Positions 16,969-25,997 are shown, counted from the stretch's first letter. The stretch: DNA of 44,883 nt from Actinomycetota bacterium (GCA_021325435.1 JAJPHE010000047.1:1-44883); one strand, 5' to 3'. The notes: generated by a model from the letters alone, not told the origin. Program-made: numbers and translations.

Positions 16969-18072
16969 TCACCCAGCCCGGATCTCGCCCTCCTCCAGCT
17001 GCATCCGCTCGTATTCGGTGCCGGTGTCCTCGAACGTCTCGAACTGCAGCACGCCGAGCTCACCGAACTTCTGGCGCAGCCAGCCGTCACCAGCGTCGAG
17101 CAGGCCCAGCTTCTTTAGGTTGGGCACGATCTTGGAGAACAGGACCTTGCGGAACTCCATCTGGACCGGGTTGTGCAGCATGATCTCGCTGCATTCACGC
17201 ACCGGCAGACCCAGCTCCTCCCACACCTCCTGGCTGAGGAACCGGTCGCGCATGCGCAAGGCCGCCTCGTAGCAGAACTCCTGGCGCTCGCGGATTTCGG
17301 CCCCGGTCAGGTCGCGGTACGCCTCCTGGAGGGAAAGGACGCCGAACCCGACGTGGCGGGCCTCGTCCGACATCACGTACCGGGTGATCTGCTTGAGGAG
17401 GGGATCGGGGCTCATCTGGTACTGGAAGCCGAAGGCGGCCAGAGCCAGGCCCTCGATCATGATCTGCATTCCGAGGTAGGTGAAGTCCCACCGCGGATCG
17501 GAGACCACCGCGTCGAGCAGGTCGCGCAGATGCACGTTGATGGGGAACTCCCACTCGAGCTTCTCGCGCAGGTACTTGGAGTACACCTCGACGTGGCGGG
17601 CCTCGTCCATCACCTGGGTCGCCGCGTAGTACTTGGCGTCGATCCACGGGACCGACTGCACGATCTTCGCCGTGCACACGAGGGCGCCCTGCTCCCCGTG
17701 CATGAACTGGGAGAGGGTCCAGGCGATGCTGGCGTGACCGAGCCGGGCCCGCTCCTCGGCGTTCAGCTTCCCCAACGGTCCCTCGTCGGTGGCACCCAGC
17801 GTGTTGAGCGGGTTGTTCGGATCGCGGGCCAGGTCGATCTGGCCTCCCACCGACCAGTCGATGTCAGTCTGGGCGTCCCACTGGGAGTGCTTCGCCTTCT
17901 CGTAGAGCTTGTCCAGGGCGGGACGGGCGCCCTTCTCGTAGTCCCACGTGAAGGCGGTGGGGAAGGCGCTCTCGACCTCTCGGATGGCTTCGCGCTTCTC
18001 CGCCTCGGAGACGGTGCGCGACAGCTCCTCGATGTCTCCGGAGCGGATCTCAGCGGGGTCCACGACGGCCAC
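16969..18072 (-). CDS. Ferritin-like diiron oxygenase/oxidase family protein
   Basis: This 367-residue protein starts at GTG 18072, with GAGGAGG upstream. It has the repeated carboxylate motifs of a four-helix diiron site: SQFMHGEQGALVC, then VMDEARHVEVYSKYL, IMIEGLALAAFGF and VMSDEARHVGFGVLS (two E-x-x-H ligand pairs). It resembles ribonucleotide-reductase-R2-like and AurF-like oxygenases of actinobacteria and has no obvious radical Tyr that can be assigned with confidence. An acyl-CoA synthetase is encoded 136 bases upstream on the same strand, so the substrate may be an activated acid (inference). Confidence 0.8.
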   Translation of the reverse strand: MAVVDPAEIRSGDIEELSRTVSEAEKREAIREVESAFPTAFTWDYEKGARPALDKLYEKAKHSQWDAQTDIDWSVGGQIDLARDPNNPLNTLGATDEGPLGKLNAEERARLGHASIAWTLSQFMHGEQGALVCTAKIVQSVPWIDAKYYAATQVMDEARHVEVYSKYLREKLEWEFPINVHLRDLLDAVVSDPRWDFTYLGMQIMIEGLALAAFGFQYQMSPDPLLKQITRYVMSDEARHVGFGVLSLQEAYRDLTGAEIRERQEFCYEAALRMRDRFLSQEVWEELGLPVRECSEIMLHNPVQMEFRKVLFSKIVPNLKKLGLLDAGDGWLRQKFGELGVLQFETFEDTGTEYERMQLEEGEIRAG

Positions 18073-18152
18073 ACCAGCCTCCTCGTCGATGGCGCCAGCG
18101 GTCGCGGCGCGTCTCCAACTTAGGGAAATCTAGGCGGAGACTGACATGACCG

Positions 18153-18162
18153 TCACCGGTGA
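18153..18162. repeat. Short palindrome upstream of the diiron gene
   Basis: TCACCGGTGA is a perfect 10-base palindrome in the 136-base gap between the acyl-CoA synthetase stop (18209) and the diiron gene start. It could be an operator, but such short GC-rich palindromes also arise by chance. Confidence 0.25.
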
Positions 18163-18208
18163 TGGGCTCCCGGTCGGTATCGCCCGCTATGTCGGCTCCG
18201 TCGACCCC

Positions 18209-19771
18209 TCAGTGAACCCGGCGCTCCCCTGCTCCCCAGTAGCGGGCTCGCAGGACCTTCTTGTCGGCCTTGCCCACCGGGGTCAGAGGCAGGGCATCGA
18301 CGAAGTCGACCGACTTGGGCGCCTGTATCGGCCCTTTGCGCTCACGGACCAGCGCGACCAGCTCCTCGGCCTGGGCCGCGCCACCCGGTCTCAGAACCAC
18401 GAGGGCCTTGACCGCCTCCCCCCATTTGTCGTCGGGCACTCCGATCACCGCGGCAGCCGACACCGCCGGGTGGGTGCTGAGGACGTCTTCGATCTCGCGG
18501 GGGAAGATGTTGAACCCCCCGCTCACGATCATGTCCTTCTTGCGGTCGACGATGGTGTAGAAGCCGTCGTCGCCCCGCACGGCCACGTCACCGGTCCGCA
18601 ACCAGCCCCCGGCCAGGGTGGTGTCGGTGAGCTCGGGCTGCTTCCAGTAGCCGGCCATGACCCCCTGGCCCTGGACGCAGATCTCCCCCGGCTCCCCGTC
18701 GGGCACGGGCTGGTCGTCGTCGCCGAGGACCGCGACGCGCACCCCGGGAATCGGCCGGCCGCACGAGGCCAGTCGGTCGAGATCGTGGCGGAGATGGTCG
18801 GACTTCCACAAGGAGGTGGTTATGCCGGCGCACTCGGTCTGCCCGTACAGCTGGCAGAAGACGGGACCGATCCGGTCGATCGCCTCGGCCAACCTGCTGG
18901 GCGAGATTGGGGAGGCCCCGTACATGACGGTGGCGAGGGTGGAGAGGTCGGCCCCATCGAGATCGGGATGGTCGAGTACGGCGTAGATCATGGTGGGCAC
19001 CAACAGCGCCAGCGAGGCCCGATGGGCGCTCACCCCGGCCAGCCACGCTCCGGGGTCGAATCCCCGTTGGAGGACGACGGTGCCCCCCGCCATCAGGGTC
19101 GGGACGATGAGCATGCCGGCTGCGTGAGAGATCGGGGCGCAGGCCAGGTAACGACGCTCCGCTGGCAGGTCCCATCCCAGCGCCACCCCGTACACCATCT
19201 GCACCAGGGCCCGCTCCGGCAGCATCACGGCCTTGGGCACGCCTGTCGTGCCGCCGGTGTACAGCAGATAGCCGATGTCCTCCGGGCCGTGGGGACCCGG
19301 CCCCAGCCCCGAGGGATCCACGGAAGGAGCGGCGACGGAGATGTCCTCTCCGACCCCGGCCGGACCGAAGGTGAAGACGGCCTCGACGCTGGCAGCCCGC
19401 TCCAGGAGCTCTCCGGCCCGCTCCGAGTAGGCCGGGTCGACGAACAGGTAGCGCAGCTCGGCGTCGTCGCAGGCGTACAGGTGGTCCTCGAGGGATCCCA
19501 GCGGGTGGAGGGCGGTGTAGCGGCCACCGGACAGCGGCGCCGCCGTCTGGGCCAGCCACACCTCGGGCCGGTTGGGAGACAGGACGCCCACGCCGTCCCC
19601 GGGCTGCAGTCCCCGCGAGCGCAGCAAGGCCACCCAGCCTGCGAGGAGCCCGGCCACCCGGCGGTAGCTGAGCTGGCGGCCGTCCTGCTCGAAGGCCACC
19701 CGGTCGGGGAAGCGCTCGAGGACACTGACCACCAGCTCGCTGTAGGTGGTGGGGCGGTGCAGGTCACTCAT
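18209..19771 (-). CDS. Acyl-CoA synthetase (AMP-forming, FadD-like)
   Basis: This 520-residue class I adenylate-forming enzyme uses ATG 19771; in-frame ATGs at 19822 and 19831 are possible but would run into the promoter region of the divergent STAS gene. Motifs in order are YLLYTGGTTGVPKAVML (P-loop-like A3), QLYGQTECAGI (A5), GWLRTGDVAV (A7), then DRKKDMIVSGGFNIFPREIE (A8) and the terminal TPVGKADKKVLR with the catalytic Lys (A10). It activates a carboxylic acid as acyl-AMP and then acyl-CoA. Chain length cannot be inferred. Confidence 0.92.
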   Translation of the reverse strand: MSDLHRPTTYSELVVSVLERFPDRVAFEQDGRQLSYRRVAGLLAGWVALLRSRGLQPGDGVGVLSPNRPEVWLAQTAAPLSGGRYTALHPLGSLEDHLYACDDAELRYLFVDPAYSERAGELLERAASVEAVFTFGPAGVGEDISVAAPSVDPSGLGPGPHGPEDIGYLLYTGGTTGVPKAVMLPERALVQMVYGVALGWDLPAERRYLACAPISHAAGMLIVPTLMAGGTVVLQRGFDPGAWLAGVSAHRASLALLVPTMIYAVLDHPDLDGADLSTLATVMYGASPISPSRLAEAIDRIGPVFCQLYGQTECAGITTSLWKSDHLRHDLDRLASCGRPIPGVRVAVLGDDDQPVPDGEPGEICVQGQGVMAGYWKQPELTDTTLAGGWLRTGDVAVRGDDGFYTIVDRKKDMIVSGGFNIFPREIEDVLSTHPAVSAAAVIGVPDDKWGEAVKALVVLRPGGAAQAEELVALVRERKGPIQAPKSVDFVDALPLTPVGKADKKVLRARYWGAGERRVH

Positions 19772-19876
19772 CGCCTCGGCGACCGTACCAGCCGGCGCGC
19801 TGTAACGGCCGGGCCCGGTCATACGATTCATTAGTCGGTGCCGCCGCGGACCTGCCGCGCAAGCCGGGGAAGGACC

Positions 19877-20182
19877 ATGGAGCTGCTGACCGTGGAGGTC
19901 GAGGATCGCTCCGACCCGGTCATAGTGCGCGTCAGGGGCGAAGCCGACATCGCCACCGCCGCCGATCTCGCCGACGGCCTGTCTGTGGTGGGCGCCAAGA
20001 GGCCCGCCCTGGTCGTTCTTGAGCTCTCCGAGCTGGCCTTCATCGACTGCTCGGGAGTGGATGCCATCCTGGGCGCTCGGCATTCACTGGCCGAGGCCGG
20101 CTCCGATCTCGTCTTGCGCTGCCCCACCCCGGCCGTGGCTCGGGTGCTCGACCTGCTGTCCGTCGATTACGTGACGAGCTGA
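19877..20182 (+). CDS. STAS domain protein (anti-sigma factor antagonist-like)
   Basis: This protein has 101 residues from ATG 19877 after GGGAAGG. It is a single STAS fold: VIVRVRGEADIATAADLADGL, then VLELSELAFIDCSGVDAILG, where the Asp-Cys-Ser-Gly is the SpoIIAA-type phosphorylation loop with the acceptor Ser. No partner RsbW-like kinase or sigma factor is adjacent. It is convergent with the next gene (3-base gap). Confidence 0.88.
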   Translation: MELLTVEVEDRSDPVIVRVRGEADIATAADLADGLSVVGAKRPALVVLELSELAFIDCSGVDAILGARHSLAEAGSDLVLRCPTPAVARVLDLLSVDYVTS

Positions 20183-20185
20183 GCG

Positions 20186-20524
20186 TCAGAGGCCCGGCGT
20201 GGCCAGCACGTCGAGCTGGGCTGAGGTATCCCCGTCGGTCAGGTGGAGCTGGAGGCGCCCCCGGGCCCGCCGGAGCTCGACGACCACGTTGCGGCACTCG
20301 GCCACCCACCGCTCGATGGTTGCCGCCGCCGCGTCGGCCCAGTCGGCCGACGGCAGGGAGACCTCGATGGCAAACGGACTTCCGGCGCACAGGAACCGGC
20401 CGGGCAGCTGGACGTCGTCAGACAGGACACAATCCAGGATCAGGATCCCCATCCGCTGCTCGGAGAAGAGGACCCGGCTGCGCACGCGGGTCGTCTGCGC
20501 ATCTGATGAACGGTCTCGACGCAT
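20186..20524 (-). CDS. Hypothetical protein
   Basis: This is a 112-residue frame from ATG 20524; a start at GTG 20488 is also possible. It was not assigned to a family. The predicted strand-rich core (GILILDCVLSDDVQLPG; NVVVELRRARGRLQLHL) and normal codon use suggest it is real rather than a shadow. There are no membrane segments or cysteine clusters. It lies between the STAS gene and an excisionase-like gene. Confidence 0.5.
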   Translation of the reverse strand: MRRDRSSDAQTTRVRSRVLFSEQRMGILILDCVLSDDVQLPGRFLCAGSPFAIEVSLPSADWADAAAATIERWVAECRNVVVELRRARGRLQLHLTDGDTSAQLDVLATPGL

Positions 20525-20577
20525 GGGTCGACGGTGGCAGACGCCGCCGGCCCAGGGAAGAGGACCAAAGTCCTTCC

Positions 20578-20826
20578 CTAATCTGGTTGGTGGCCGTCGC
20601 CGCTTTCCACCACGGCGGGATAGAGGTGGGCCAGCTCACCCGGCTTGATGCGGGCCGACTCGACGAAAGCGTCCACGTCAGCCCGTTTCACCCGGATGAC
20701 CCGACCGAAGCGGTAGGCGGCGAGTTGGCCCTCGTCGATGACCCGGTAGAGCGTGCGCAACGTGATACCTAGGTAGTTGGCAGCATCCTTCGTGCCCATC
20801 CAACCACTCTCGTTGTCCTTCGCCAC
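20578..20826 (-). CDS. Excisionase-family helix-turn-helix DNA-binding protein
   Basis: This 82-residue protein starts at GTG 20826. It has the MerR-like winged helix of excisionase-type proteins: GTKDAANYLGITLRTLYRVI, then EGQLAAYRFGRVIRVKRADV and DAFVESARI. Despite the family name these are common chromosomal regulators (BldC-like) and no integrase or attachment site is next to it. Targets are unknown. Confidence 0.85.
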   Translation of the reverse strand: MAKDNESGWMGTKDAANYLGITLRTLYRVIDEGQLAAYRFGRVIRVKRADVDAFVESARIKPGELAHLYPAVVESGDGHQPD

Positions 20827-20909
20827 ACTCTGATGCTACTCCGCTGGCGACATTTGGGGGCGGACCATTCTGGCCACCCGACGGCCGGGGACTGTGCTGT
20901 GCTTCGGGC

Positions 20910-21368
20910 GTGCCCCGCCTCCTGGTCGTGCACCACACGTCGTCCCCGACCCTGCACTCGATGTACGAGGCGGTCATGGAGGGCGCCCACGACCCGGCCA
21001 TCGACGGGATCGAGGTCGTAGCCCGCCCGGCCCTGGTGGCGTCGGCGTCAGAGGTGCTCGAGGCGGACGGTTACCTGCTGGGGACCCCGGCCAACATCGG
21101 GTACATGTCGGGCGCCTTGAAGCACTTCTTCGATCAGATCTACTACCCGTGCCTCGAAGCCACGGCCCGCCGGCCCTACGGGGTCTACGTGCACGGCAAC
21201 AGCGACACCGCCGGAGCGGTGAAGGCGATCGAGTCCATCGCCACCGGCCTGGGGTGGCGGCGGGTCCAAAAGGTGGTGGCCGTCGTGGGCCCTCCCTCCC
21301 GCCAAGAGCTGGACGCCTGTCGAGAGCTTGGAGCCGCCGTCGCCGCCGGCCTCCTGCTGGACTCCTGA
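20910..21368 (+). CDS. Flavodoxin-like NAD(P)H-dependent oxidoreductase
   Basis: This 152-residue protein starts at GTG 20910. The phosphate-binding loop VVHHTSSPTLHSMYEA and the FMN-contact region LLGTPANIGYMSGALKHFFD are typical of the NADPH-dependent FMN reductase/flavodoxin family. VYVHGNSDTAGAVKAIE follows. It is a likely electron carrier or quinone/FMN reductase. It stands alone and is convergent with carbonic anhydrase. Confidence 0.85.
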   Translation: MPRLLVVHHTSSPTLHSMYEAVMEGAHDPAIDGIEVVARPALVASASEVLEADGYLLGTPANIGYMSGALKHFFDQIYYPCLEATARRPYGVYVHGNSDTAGAVKAIESIATGLGWRRVQKVVAVVGPPSRQELDACRELGAAVAAGLLLDS

Positions 21369-21370
21369 GC

Positions 21371-21865
21371 TCAGCTCCCTTCGGTCACCTCGATCAGCTC
21401 GCCGGTGGCCACGTCGAACACGAAGCCTCGGGCCGACTTGCTGACCAACCACGGGCACGCCGCCAGCCGTTCGAGGGAGGTGCGCACATCGGCAAAGGGA
21501 TCGGAGAAGCCTCCCGGCTGCCAGTCAGGCCGCTGCCCCGTCTCGCGCTCGAGGTCGGCGAGCAGGCTTCCGTCGTCGACCTTCTGCATGCCGCAGTCGG
21601 TGTGGTGGACGAGGATGGTCTGGCGGGTGCCGAGCGCCCGCTGGCTCAACACCAGCGAGCGGATCACGTCGTCGGTCACCGTCCCCCCGGCGGTGCGGAG
21701 GATGTGGGCGTCCCCAACGGCCAGTCCCAGCATGCCGAACAAGTCGAGGCGGGCGTCCATGCACGCCACCACCGCCAGCTGCCGGCGGGGCGCCGCCGCC
21801 AGCGACGAGCCGGAGAAGCGGTCGCGGTAGGCGCGCGCAGCGGTGAGGATCTCGTCGTCTGTCAC
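21371..21865 (-). CDS. Beta-carbonic anhydrase
   Basis: This protein has 164 residues from GTG 21865. Zinc and catalytic residues are in AVVACMDARLDLF (Cys, Asp, Arg) and ILVHHTDCGM (His, Cys), with ILRTAGGTVTDDVIRSL between them. It matches the short actinobacterial/mycobacterial Rv1284-like group. It interconverts CO2 and bicarbonate in the cytoplasm. Confidence 0.92.
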   Translation of the reverse strand: MTDDEILTAARAYRDRFSGSSLAAAPRRQLAVVACMDARLDLFGMLGLAVGDAHILRTAGGTVTDDVIRSLVLSQRALGTRQTILVHHTDCGMQKVDDGSLLADLERETGQRPDWQPGGFSDPFADVRTSLERLAACPWLVSKSARGFVFDVATGELIEVTEGS

Positions 21866-21940
21866 GGCGGCATTCTCGCGGAGGTCGGAGGCCGGCCCGC
21901 AAGGTGGTCGGCGGTCCACCCAAAAAGGGGCAACCGCAAT

Positions 21941-22016
21941 TGGAGCGGACGACGGGATTCGAACCCGCGACCCTCACCTTGGCAAGGTGATGCTCTACCA
22001 ACTGAGCCACGTCCGC
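21941..22016 (-). tRNA. tRNA-Gly (anticodon GCC)
   Basis: On the minus strand the gene begins GCGGACG and ends CGTCCGC-T-CCA, so the CCA is encoded. The D-arm is GCTCAGTTGGTAGAGC, the anticodon stem is TCACC/GGTGA with loop TTGCCAA (anticodon GCC), and the T-arm is GCGGGTTCGAATCCCGT. All stems pair. Confidence 0.97.
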
Positions 22017-22066
22017 GTGTCGGCCCCACCCTACCAGCAGGTCTGGCGCGCCCGGCAGCCCGACGG

Positions 22067-22516
22067 TCAGGCCGGGCCCTGGGTTCCGGTGTGGCCGAAG
22101 CCACCCTCGCCCCGTTCGCTGTCGGGCAGCTGGTGCACCGCCCGGAACGACGCCTGCTCCACGGACTGGATGACCAGCTGGGCGATCCGGTCGCCCCGCC
22201 GGACGTGGAAGGGCGTGTCAGGGTCGGTGTTCACCAGGATGACCTGGATCTGGCCCCGGTAGCCGGAGTCGATCAGGCCCGGTGTGTTCAGACAGGTGAC
22301 CCCATGGCGCGCCGCCAACCCGCTGCGGGGCTGCACAAAGCCGGCGTAGCCGTCCGGGATGGCGACGGCCAGCCCGGTAGGCACCAGGGCCCGCCCCCCG
22401 CCTGGGGCCAGGGTCACCTCGGCGGCCGCCACCAGGTCGGCGCCGGCGTCGCCCGGGCGGGCGTAGGACGGAAGGGGAACGTCCGGGTCCAGCCGCACCA
22501 CCTCGACCTCGATCAC
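22067..22516 (-). CDS. dut: dUTP diphosphatase
   Basis: This 149-residue trimeric-type dUTPase starts at GTG 22516. All five motifs are present: ARPGDAGADL (I), PRSGLAARHG (II), GLIDSGYRG (III, with the catalytic Asp), RGDRIAQLVI (IV) and GEGGFGHTG (V, the C-terminal Gly-rich arm that closes over the nucleotide). It hydrolyses dUTP to dUMP, keeping uracil out of DNA. Divergent from orn with a 41-base gap. Confidence 0.96.
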   Translation of the reverse strand: MIEVEVVRLDPDVPLPSYARPGDAGADLVAAAEVTLAPGGGRALVPTGLAVAIPDGYAGFVQPRSGLAARHGVTCLNTPGLIDSGYRGQIQVILVNTDPDTPFHVRRGDRIAQLVIQSVEQASFRAVHQLPDSERGEGGFGHTGTQGPA

Positions 22517-22557
22517 CCCGGCACTGTAGGGGGCGGCCTCCAATAGCATCGCTCGTC

Positions 22558-23091
22558 GTGCTGGCCTGGTTGGACCTCGAGATGACCGGTCTCGACCCCA
22601 CCCGCGACGTGATCGTGGAGATCGCCAGCCTGATCACCGACGACGACCTGACCGTGCTGGCGGAGGGGCCCGACCTCGTGATCCACGTCGAAGAGGACCG
22701 CCTCGGGGCCATGGCCCCGGTCGTGGTCGAGATGCACCGCCGCAGCGGGCTGCTCGACGCCATCCGGTCGTCCACCGTCGGACTGGAGGAGGCAACCGCG
22801 TCCACCATCCAGTTCTTCTCGGAGCACCTCAAGGCGGCCGAGGGTCCGCTGTGTGGTAACTCCATCGGCACCGACCGGCGGTTCCTCGCCGTCCACATGC
22901 CGGAGCTGGAACGCTTCTTCCACTACCGCTCGATCGACGTCTCGACGGTCAAGGAGCTGTGCCGGCGGTGGTACCCCGAGGCGCTAGCGGCCGCCCCCCA
23001 CAAGAAGGGTGGCCACCGGGCCTTGGACGACATCCGCGAGAGCGTGGAGGAGCTGAAGCACTACCGCCAGGCCATCTTTCGCCCCCGTTGA
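22558..23091 (+). CDS. orn: Oligoribonuclease
   Basis: This 177-residue DEDDh exonuclease starts at GTG 22558. Exo I is LAWLDLEMTGLDPTRDVI (Asp, Glu), Exo II is LCGNSIGTDRRFL (Asp) and Exo III is KKGGHRALDDIRESV (His, Asp). It degrades 2-5 nt RNA and linear pGpG to mononucleotides and is highly conserved in actinobacteria. Confidence 0.96.
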   Translation: MLAWLDLEMTGLDPTRDVIVEIASLITDDDLTVLAEGPDLVIHVEEDRLGAMAPVVVEMHRRSGLLDAIRSSTVGLEEATASTIQFFSEHLKAAEGPLCGNSIGTDRRFLAVHMPELERFFHYRSIDVSTVKELCRRWYPEALAAAPHKKGGHRALDDIRESVEELKHYRQAIFRPR

Positions 23092-23109
23092 CCGGTCAGG
23101 AGGCGGGGG

Positions 23110-24144
23110 TCAGAGCTCGTCGGCCCAGGACCGGACCTGCTCCAGGACCCGGACCGGGTCGGCGCCGACCGGCGTGATGCTGAGAACAGTGACGCCGGCT
23201 TCCTTCATGGCGGCCATCCGCTCACGCACGTATCCGGGCGGACCGACCAGCGAGGTCTTCTCCAGCAGCTCGGGGGGGACGGCAGCCGCCGCCTTGTCCT
23301 TCTTCCCCGACAGGTAGAGGTCCTGGATGGTCGCGGCCTCGTCCTCGTAGCCGTAGCGGCGGGCCAGATCGTTGTAGAAGTTGCGGCCGCGGGCGCCCAT
23401 GCCCCCGACGTACAGCGCCACCATGGGCCGGGCCGCGTCGCGCAGCCCCTCGAGTCCGTCTCCGATGGCCACCATGCCGCCGGCCACGACCTCCAGTGGC
23501 CCTAGCTCGGCCGAGCGGTTGGCCGCCCCCTTGGCCAGCGACTCCCCCCAGACCTCGCCGGCCTTCTCGGGCACGAAGAGGATCGGCATCCAGCCGTCGG
23601 CGACCTCGGCGGTCATCTCGACGTTCTTCGGTCCGAGGGACGCCACGTAGATGGGCACGGAGGGTCGTACGGGGTGGGTGATCATCTTGAGGGGCTTGCC
23701 CAGCCCGGTGCCCTGCTCCGGAGGGAGCGGCAGGTTGTAGATACCGTCGTGGGTGAGGACCCCCCGCCGCCATGCCGTCCGGCAGATCTCGATGATCTCG
23801 CGGGTGCGCTGCAGCGGGCGGTCGTAGGGGACACCGTGCCAGCCCTCGATCACCTGCGGACCGGAGGCGCCGATGCCGAGGATGGCCCGGCCGTCGGAGA
23901 TGTAGTCGAGCCCGGCGGCGGTCTGGGCCAGCAGGGTCGGCGTACGCGAGTAGATCGGCAGGATCCCCGATCCGATCTGGACTCGCTCGGTCCGCGCCGC
24001 CAGGTAGCCCATCATCGTCGGGGCGTCGAAGCCGTAGGCCTCGGCCACCCAGACGATGTCGAGACCAGCCTTCTCCAGCTCGACGACCCGGTCGGCTGCT
24101 TCCTTGAAGCCGCCGGCGTAAGAGACCTGCATGCTGAGCCGCAC
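23110..24144 (-). CDS. LLM-class F420-dependent oxidoreductase
   Basis: This protein has 344 residues. GTG 24144 was chosen because it gives the family's normal start, (V)RLSMQVSYAGGF. It is a luciferase-like TIM barrel with GLDIVWVAEAYGFDAP, RTERVQIGSGILPIYSRTP and AILGIGASGPQVIEGW, the segments that line the F420 pocket. It probably oxidises or reduces a small carbonyl or acyl substrate with F420. Divergent from the AMP-ligase with a strong palindrome between them. Confidence 0.88.
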   Translation of the reverse strand: MRLSMQVSYAGGFKEAADRVVELEKAGLDIVWVAEAYGFDAPTMMGYLAARTERVQIGSGILPIYSRTPTLLAQTAAGLDYISDGRAILGIGASGPQVIEGWHGVPYDRPLQRTREIIEICRTAWRRGVLTHDGIYNLPLPPEQGTGLGKPLKMITHPVRPSVPIYVASLGPKNVEMTAEVADGWMPILFVPEKAGEVWGESLAKGAANRSAELGPLEVVAGGMVAIGDGLEGLRDAARPMVALYVGGMGARGRNFYNDLARRYGYEDEAATIQDLYLSGKKDKAAAAVPPELLEKTSLVGPPGYVRERMAAMKEAGVTVLSITPVGADPVRVLEQVRSWADEL

Positions 24145-24211
24145 GGAACCCCCCGAGAACCCGATGGTGGGCAGCCGCCACCATGTCGGCCGAGCGCTCA
24201 TCCTCCCGCCG

Positions 24212-24229
24212 CTTGACCGTGCGGTCAAG
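24212..24229. promoter_or_regulatory. TetR-type operator palindrome
   Basis: CTTGACCG-TG-CGGTCAAG is a perfect 8-base inverted repeat with a 2-base centre. It lies in the intergenic region shared by the divergent F420 oxidoreductase (start 24144) and acyl-CoA synthetase (start 24275). The TTGACCG/CGGTCAA half-sites are those commonly bound by TetR-family repressors of fatty acid and acyl-CoA genes. No TetR gene is present in the window. Confidence 0.6.
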
Positions 24230-24274
24230 ACCGCGGCCTATCCTCATCCGATCCCGCAGGAGGAGGCCGGTCCC

Positions 24275-25993
24275 GTGAGCGACAGCCAGAGCCAACCGAC
24301 GATGAGCCTCGAAGAGGCCAACGCCATCCTCACCGCCCCGGGCCAGATGTTCGAGATCGGCCAGGAGACCGTCAGGGGGATCCCCACCCGGGTGTGGAAG
24401 AGCGCCCCGCCGACGTTGGCCGCGGTCCTGGAACTGTCACGAGCCCACGGCGACAAGACGTTCCTCGTCTACGAGGACGAGAGAACGACGTTCGAGGAGC
24501 ACTACCGCCAGGCCGCTGCTCTCGCCGGGGCGTTGATCGAGCGCTACGGGGTGGGGCCCGGTGATCGGGTGGCGATTGCCATGCGTAACTTCCCCGAGTG
24601 GGCGGTGGCGTTCTGGGCGACGGCCGCGGCCGGTGCCGTGGTCGTGCCGCTCAACGCATGGTGGACCGCTGACGAGCTCACCTACGGCCTCGAAGACTCC
24701 GGATCGAAGGTCCTGTTCGCCGACTGGGAGCGCCTCGAGCGGCTTGCCGAGGACCTCCCCCGCCTGGACATCAGCACGGTGGTCGCCCGGGCCGAGGACG
24801 AGATTCCGGCGGGGACCGACCGCTTCGAGCAGGTGGTAGCCGAAGCCGAGCCGGTTACCTCCCTGCCCGACACGGGCGTCGGCCCGGAGGACGACGCCAC
24901 CATCTTCTACACGTCCGGCACGACCGGGCGTCCCAAGGGCGCCGTCGGAACCCATCGGAACATCTGCACCAACCTCATGAGCCTGTTCTTCGTGGCGGCG
25001 AGGGGTGGGCTGCGGGCCAAGGGGCCCGACGCCGCACCGGCCGAGCCGGGCGGGGGCCGCCAGAACGCCTACCTGCTGTCGGTGCCCCTGTTCCACGCCA
25101 CCGGCTGCCACTCCATCCTGGTGGCCAACACGGCTGCCGGCGGCAAGCTGGTGATGATGCACCGGTGGAACCCCGAGCGGGCTCTCGAGCTCATCGAGCG
25201 GGAGCAGATCACGACGTTCGGGGGGGTGCCGGCCATGGTCATGCAGGTACTCGACTCCCCCGACTTCGACAAGCGTGACACCTCCAGCGTGACCAGCATC
25301 GGTTACGGCGGGGCCCCCGCCCCCCCTGAGCTGGTGCGGCGGATCAAGCAGCACTTCCCGGTGGGGCAGCCGTCGAACGGCTACGGCCTGACCGAGACGT
25401 CCTCGGTCACCACCATGAACAGCGGTGATGACTACGTGCGCAGGCCCGACAGCGTCGGCCCCCCGGTGCCCGTCGTGGAGGTGAAGGTGGTCGACGACGA
25501 GGGCCGAGAGCTACCCGTCGGGGCGGTGGGCGAGCTCTGGATCAAAGGCCCCAACGTGGTCCGGGGCTACTGGAACAAGCCGGAGGCCACGGCCGAGACC
25601 TTCACCGACGGGTGGCTCCACAGCGGCGACGTCGCCCGCATCGACGAGGACGGCTTCGTCTACATCGTCGACCGGGCCAAGGACATGGTGATCCGGGGGG
25701 GCGAGAACGTCTACTGCGTGGAGGTGGAGGCGGTCCTCTACGAGCACCCTGCCGTGGCTGACGCCGCCGTGATCGGCATACCGCACGAGGTGCTCGGGGA
25801 GGAGGTCGGCGCCGTCGTTCAGCTGCGCCCCGGCGCCACCGCCACCGAGGAGGAGCTGAGGCGCCACGTCGCCACCAAGCTGGCGGCGTTCAAGGTGCCG
25901 GTGAAGATCTGGTTCCGCGACGAGGAGCTGCCCCGCAACCCCGCCGGCAAGATCCTCAAGCGCGAGCTCAAAGCCGAGCTGATCGGGTCCTGA
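24275..25993 (+). CDS. Class I adenylate-forming acyl-CoA synthetase
   Basis: This 572-residue enzyme starts at GTG 24275 with AGGAGG about 12 bases upstream (ATG 24302 is the alternative). Motifs in order are ATIFYTSGTTGRPKGAV (A3), NGYGLTETSS (A5), GWLHSGDVARI (A7), VDRAKDMVIRGGENVYCVEV (A8) and RNPAGKILKRELK (A10 Lys). It activates a carboxylic acid to its CoA ester. Its divergent pairing with an F420 oxidoreductase around one operator suggests a shared degradation pathway. Confidence 0.93.
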   Translation: MSDSQSQPTMSLEEANAILTAPGQMFEIGQETVRGIPTRVWKSAPPTLAAVLELSRAHGDKTFLVYEDERTTFEEHYRQAAALAGALIERYGVGPGDRVAIAMRNFPEWAVAFWATAAAGAVVVPLNAWWTADELTYGLEDSGSKVLFADWERLERLAEDLPRLDISTVVARAEDEIPAGTDRFEQVVAEAEPVTSLPDTGVGPEDDATIFYTSGTTGRPKGAVGTHRNICTNLMSLFFVAARGGLRAKGPDAAPAEPGGGRQNAYLLSVPLFHATGCHSILVANTAAGGKLVMMHRWNPERALELIEREQITTFGGVPAMVMQVLDSPDFDKRDTSSVTSIGYGGAPAPPELVRRIKQHFPVGQPSNGYGLTETSSVTTMNSGDDYVRRPDSVGPPVPVVEVKVVDDEGRELPVGAVGELWIKGPNVVRGYWNKPEATAETFTDGWLHSGDVARIDEDGFVYIVDRAKDMVIRGGENVYCVEVEAVLYEHPAVADAAVIGIPHEVLGEEVGAVVQLRPGATATEEELRRHVATKLAAFKVPVKIWFRDEELPRNPAGKILKRELKAELIGS

Positions 25994-25997
25994 ATCA

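Noticed and set aside
20578-20826. Excisionase of an integrated element
   Set aside because: No integrase, attachment site or phage genes nearby; the family is mostly chromosomal regulators. The tRNA-Gly about 1.1 kb away shows no flanking direct repeat.
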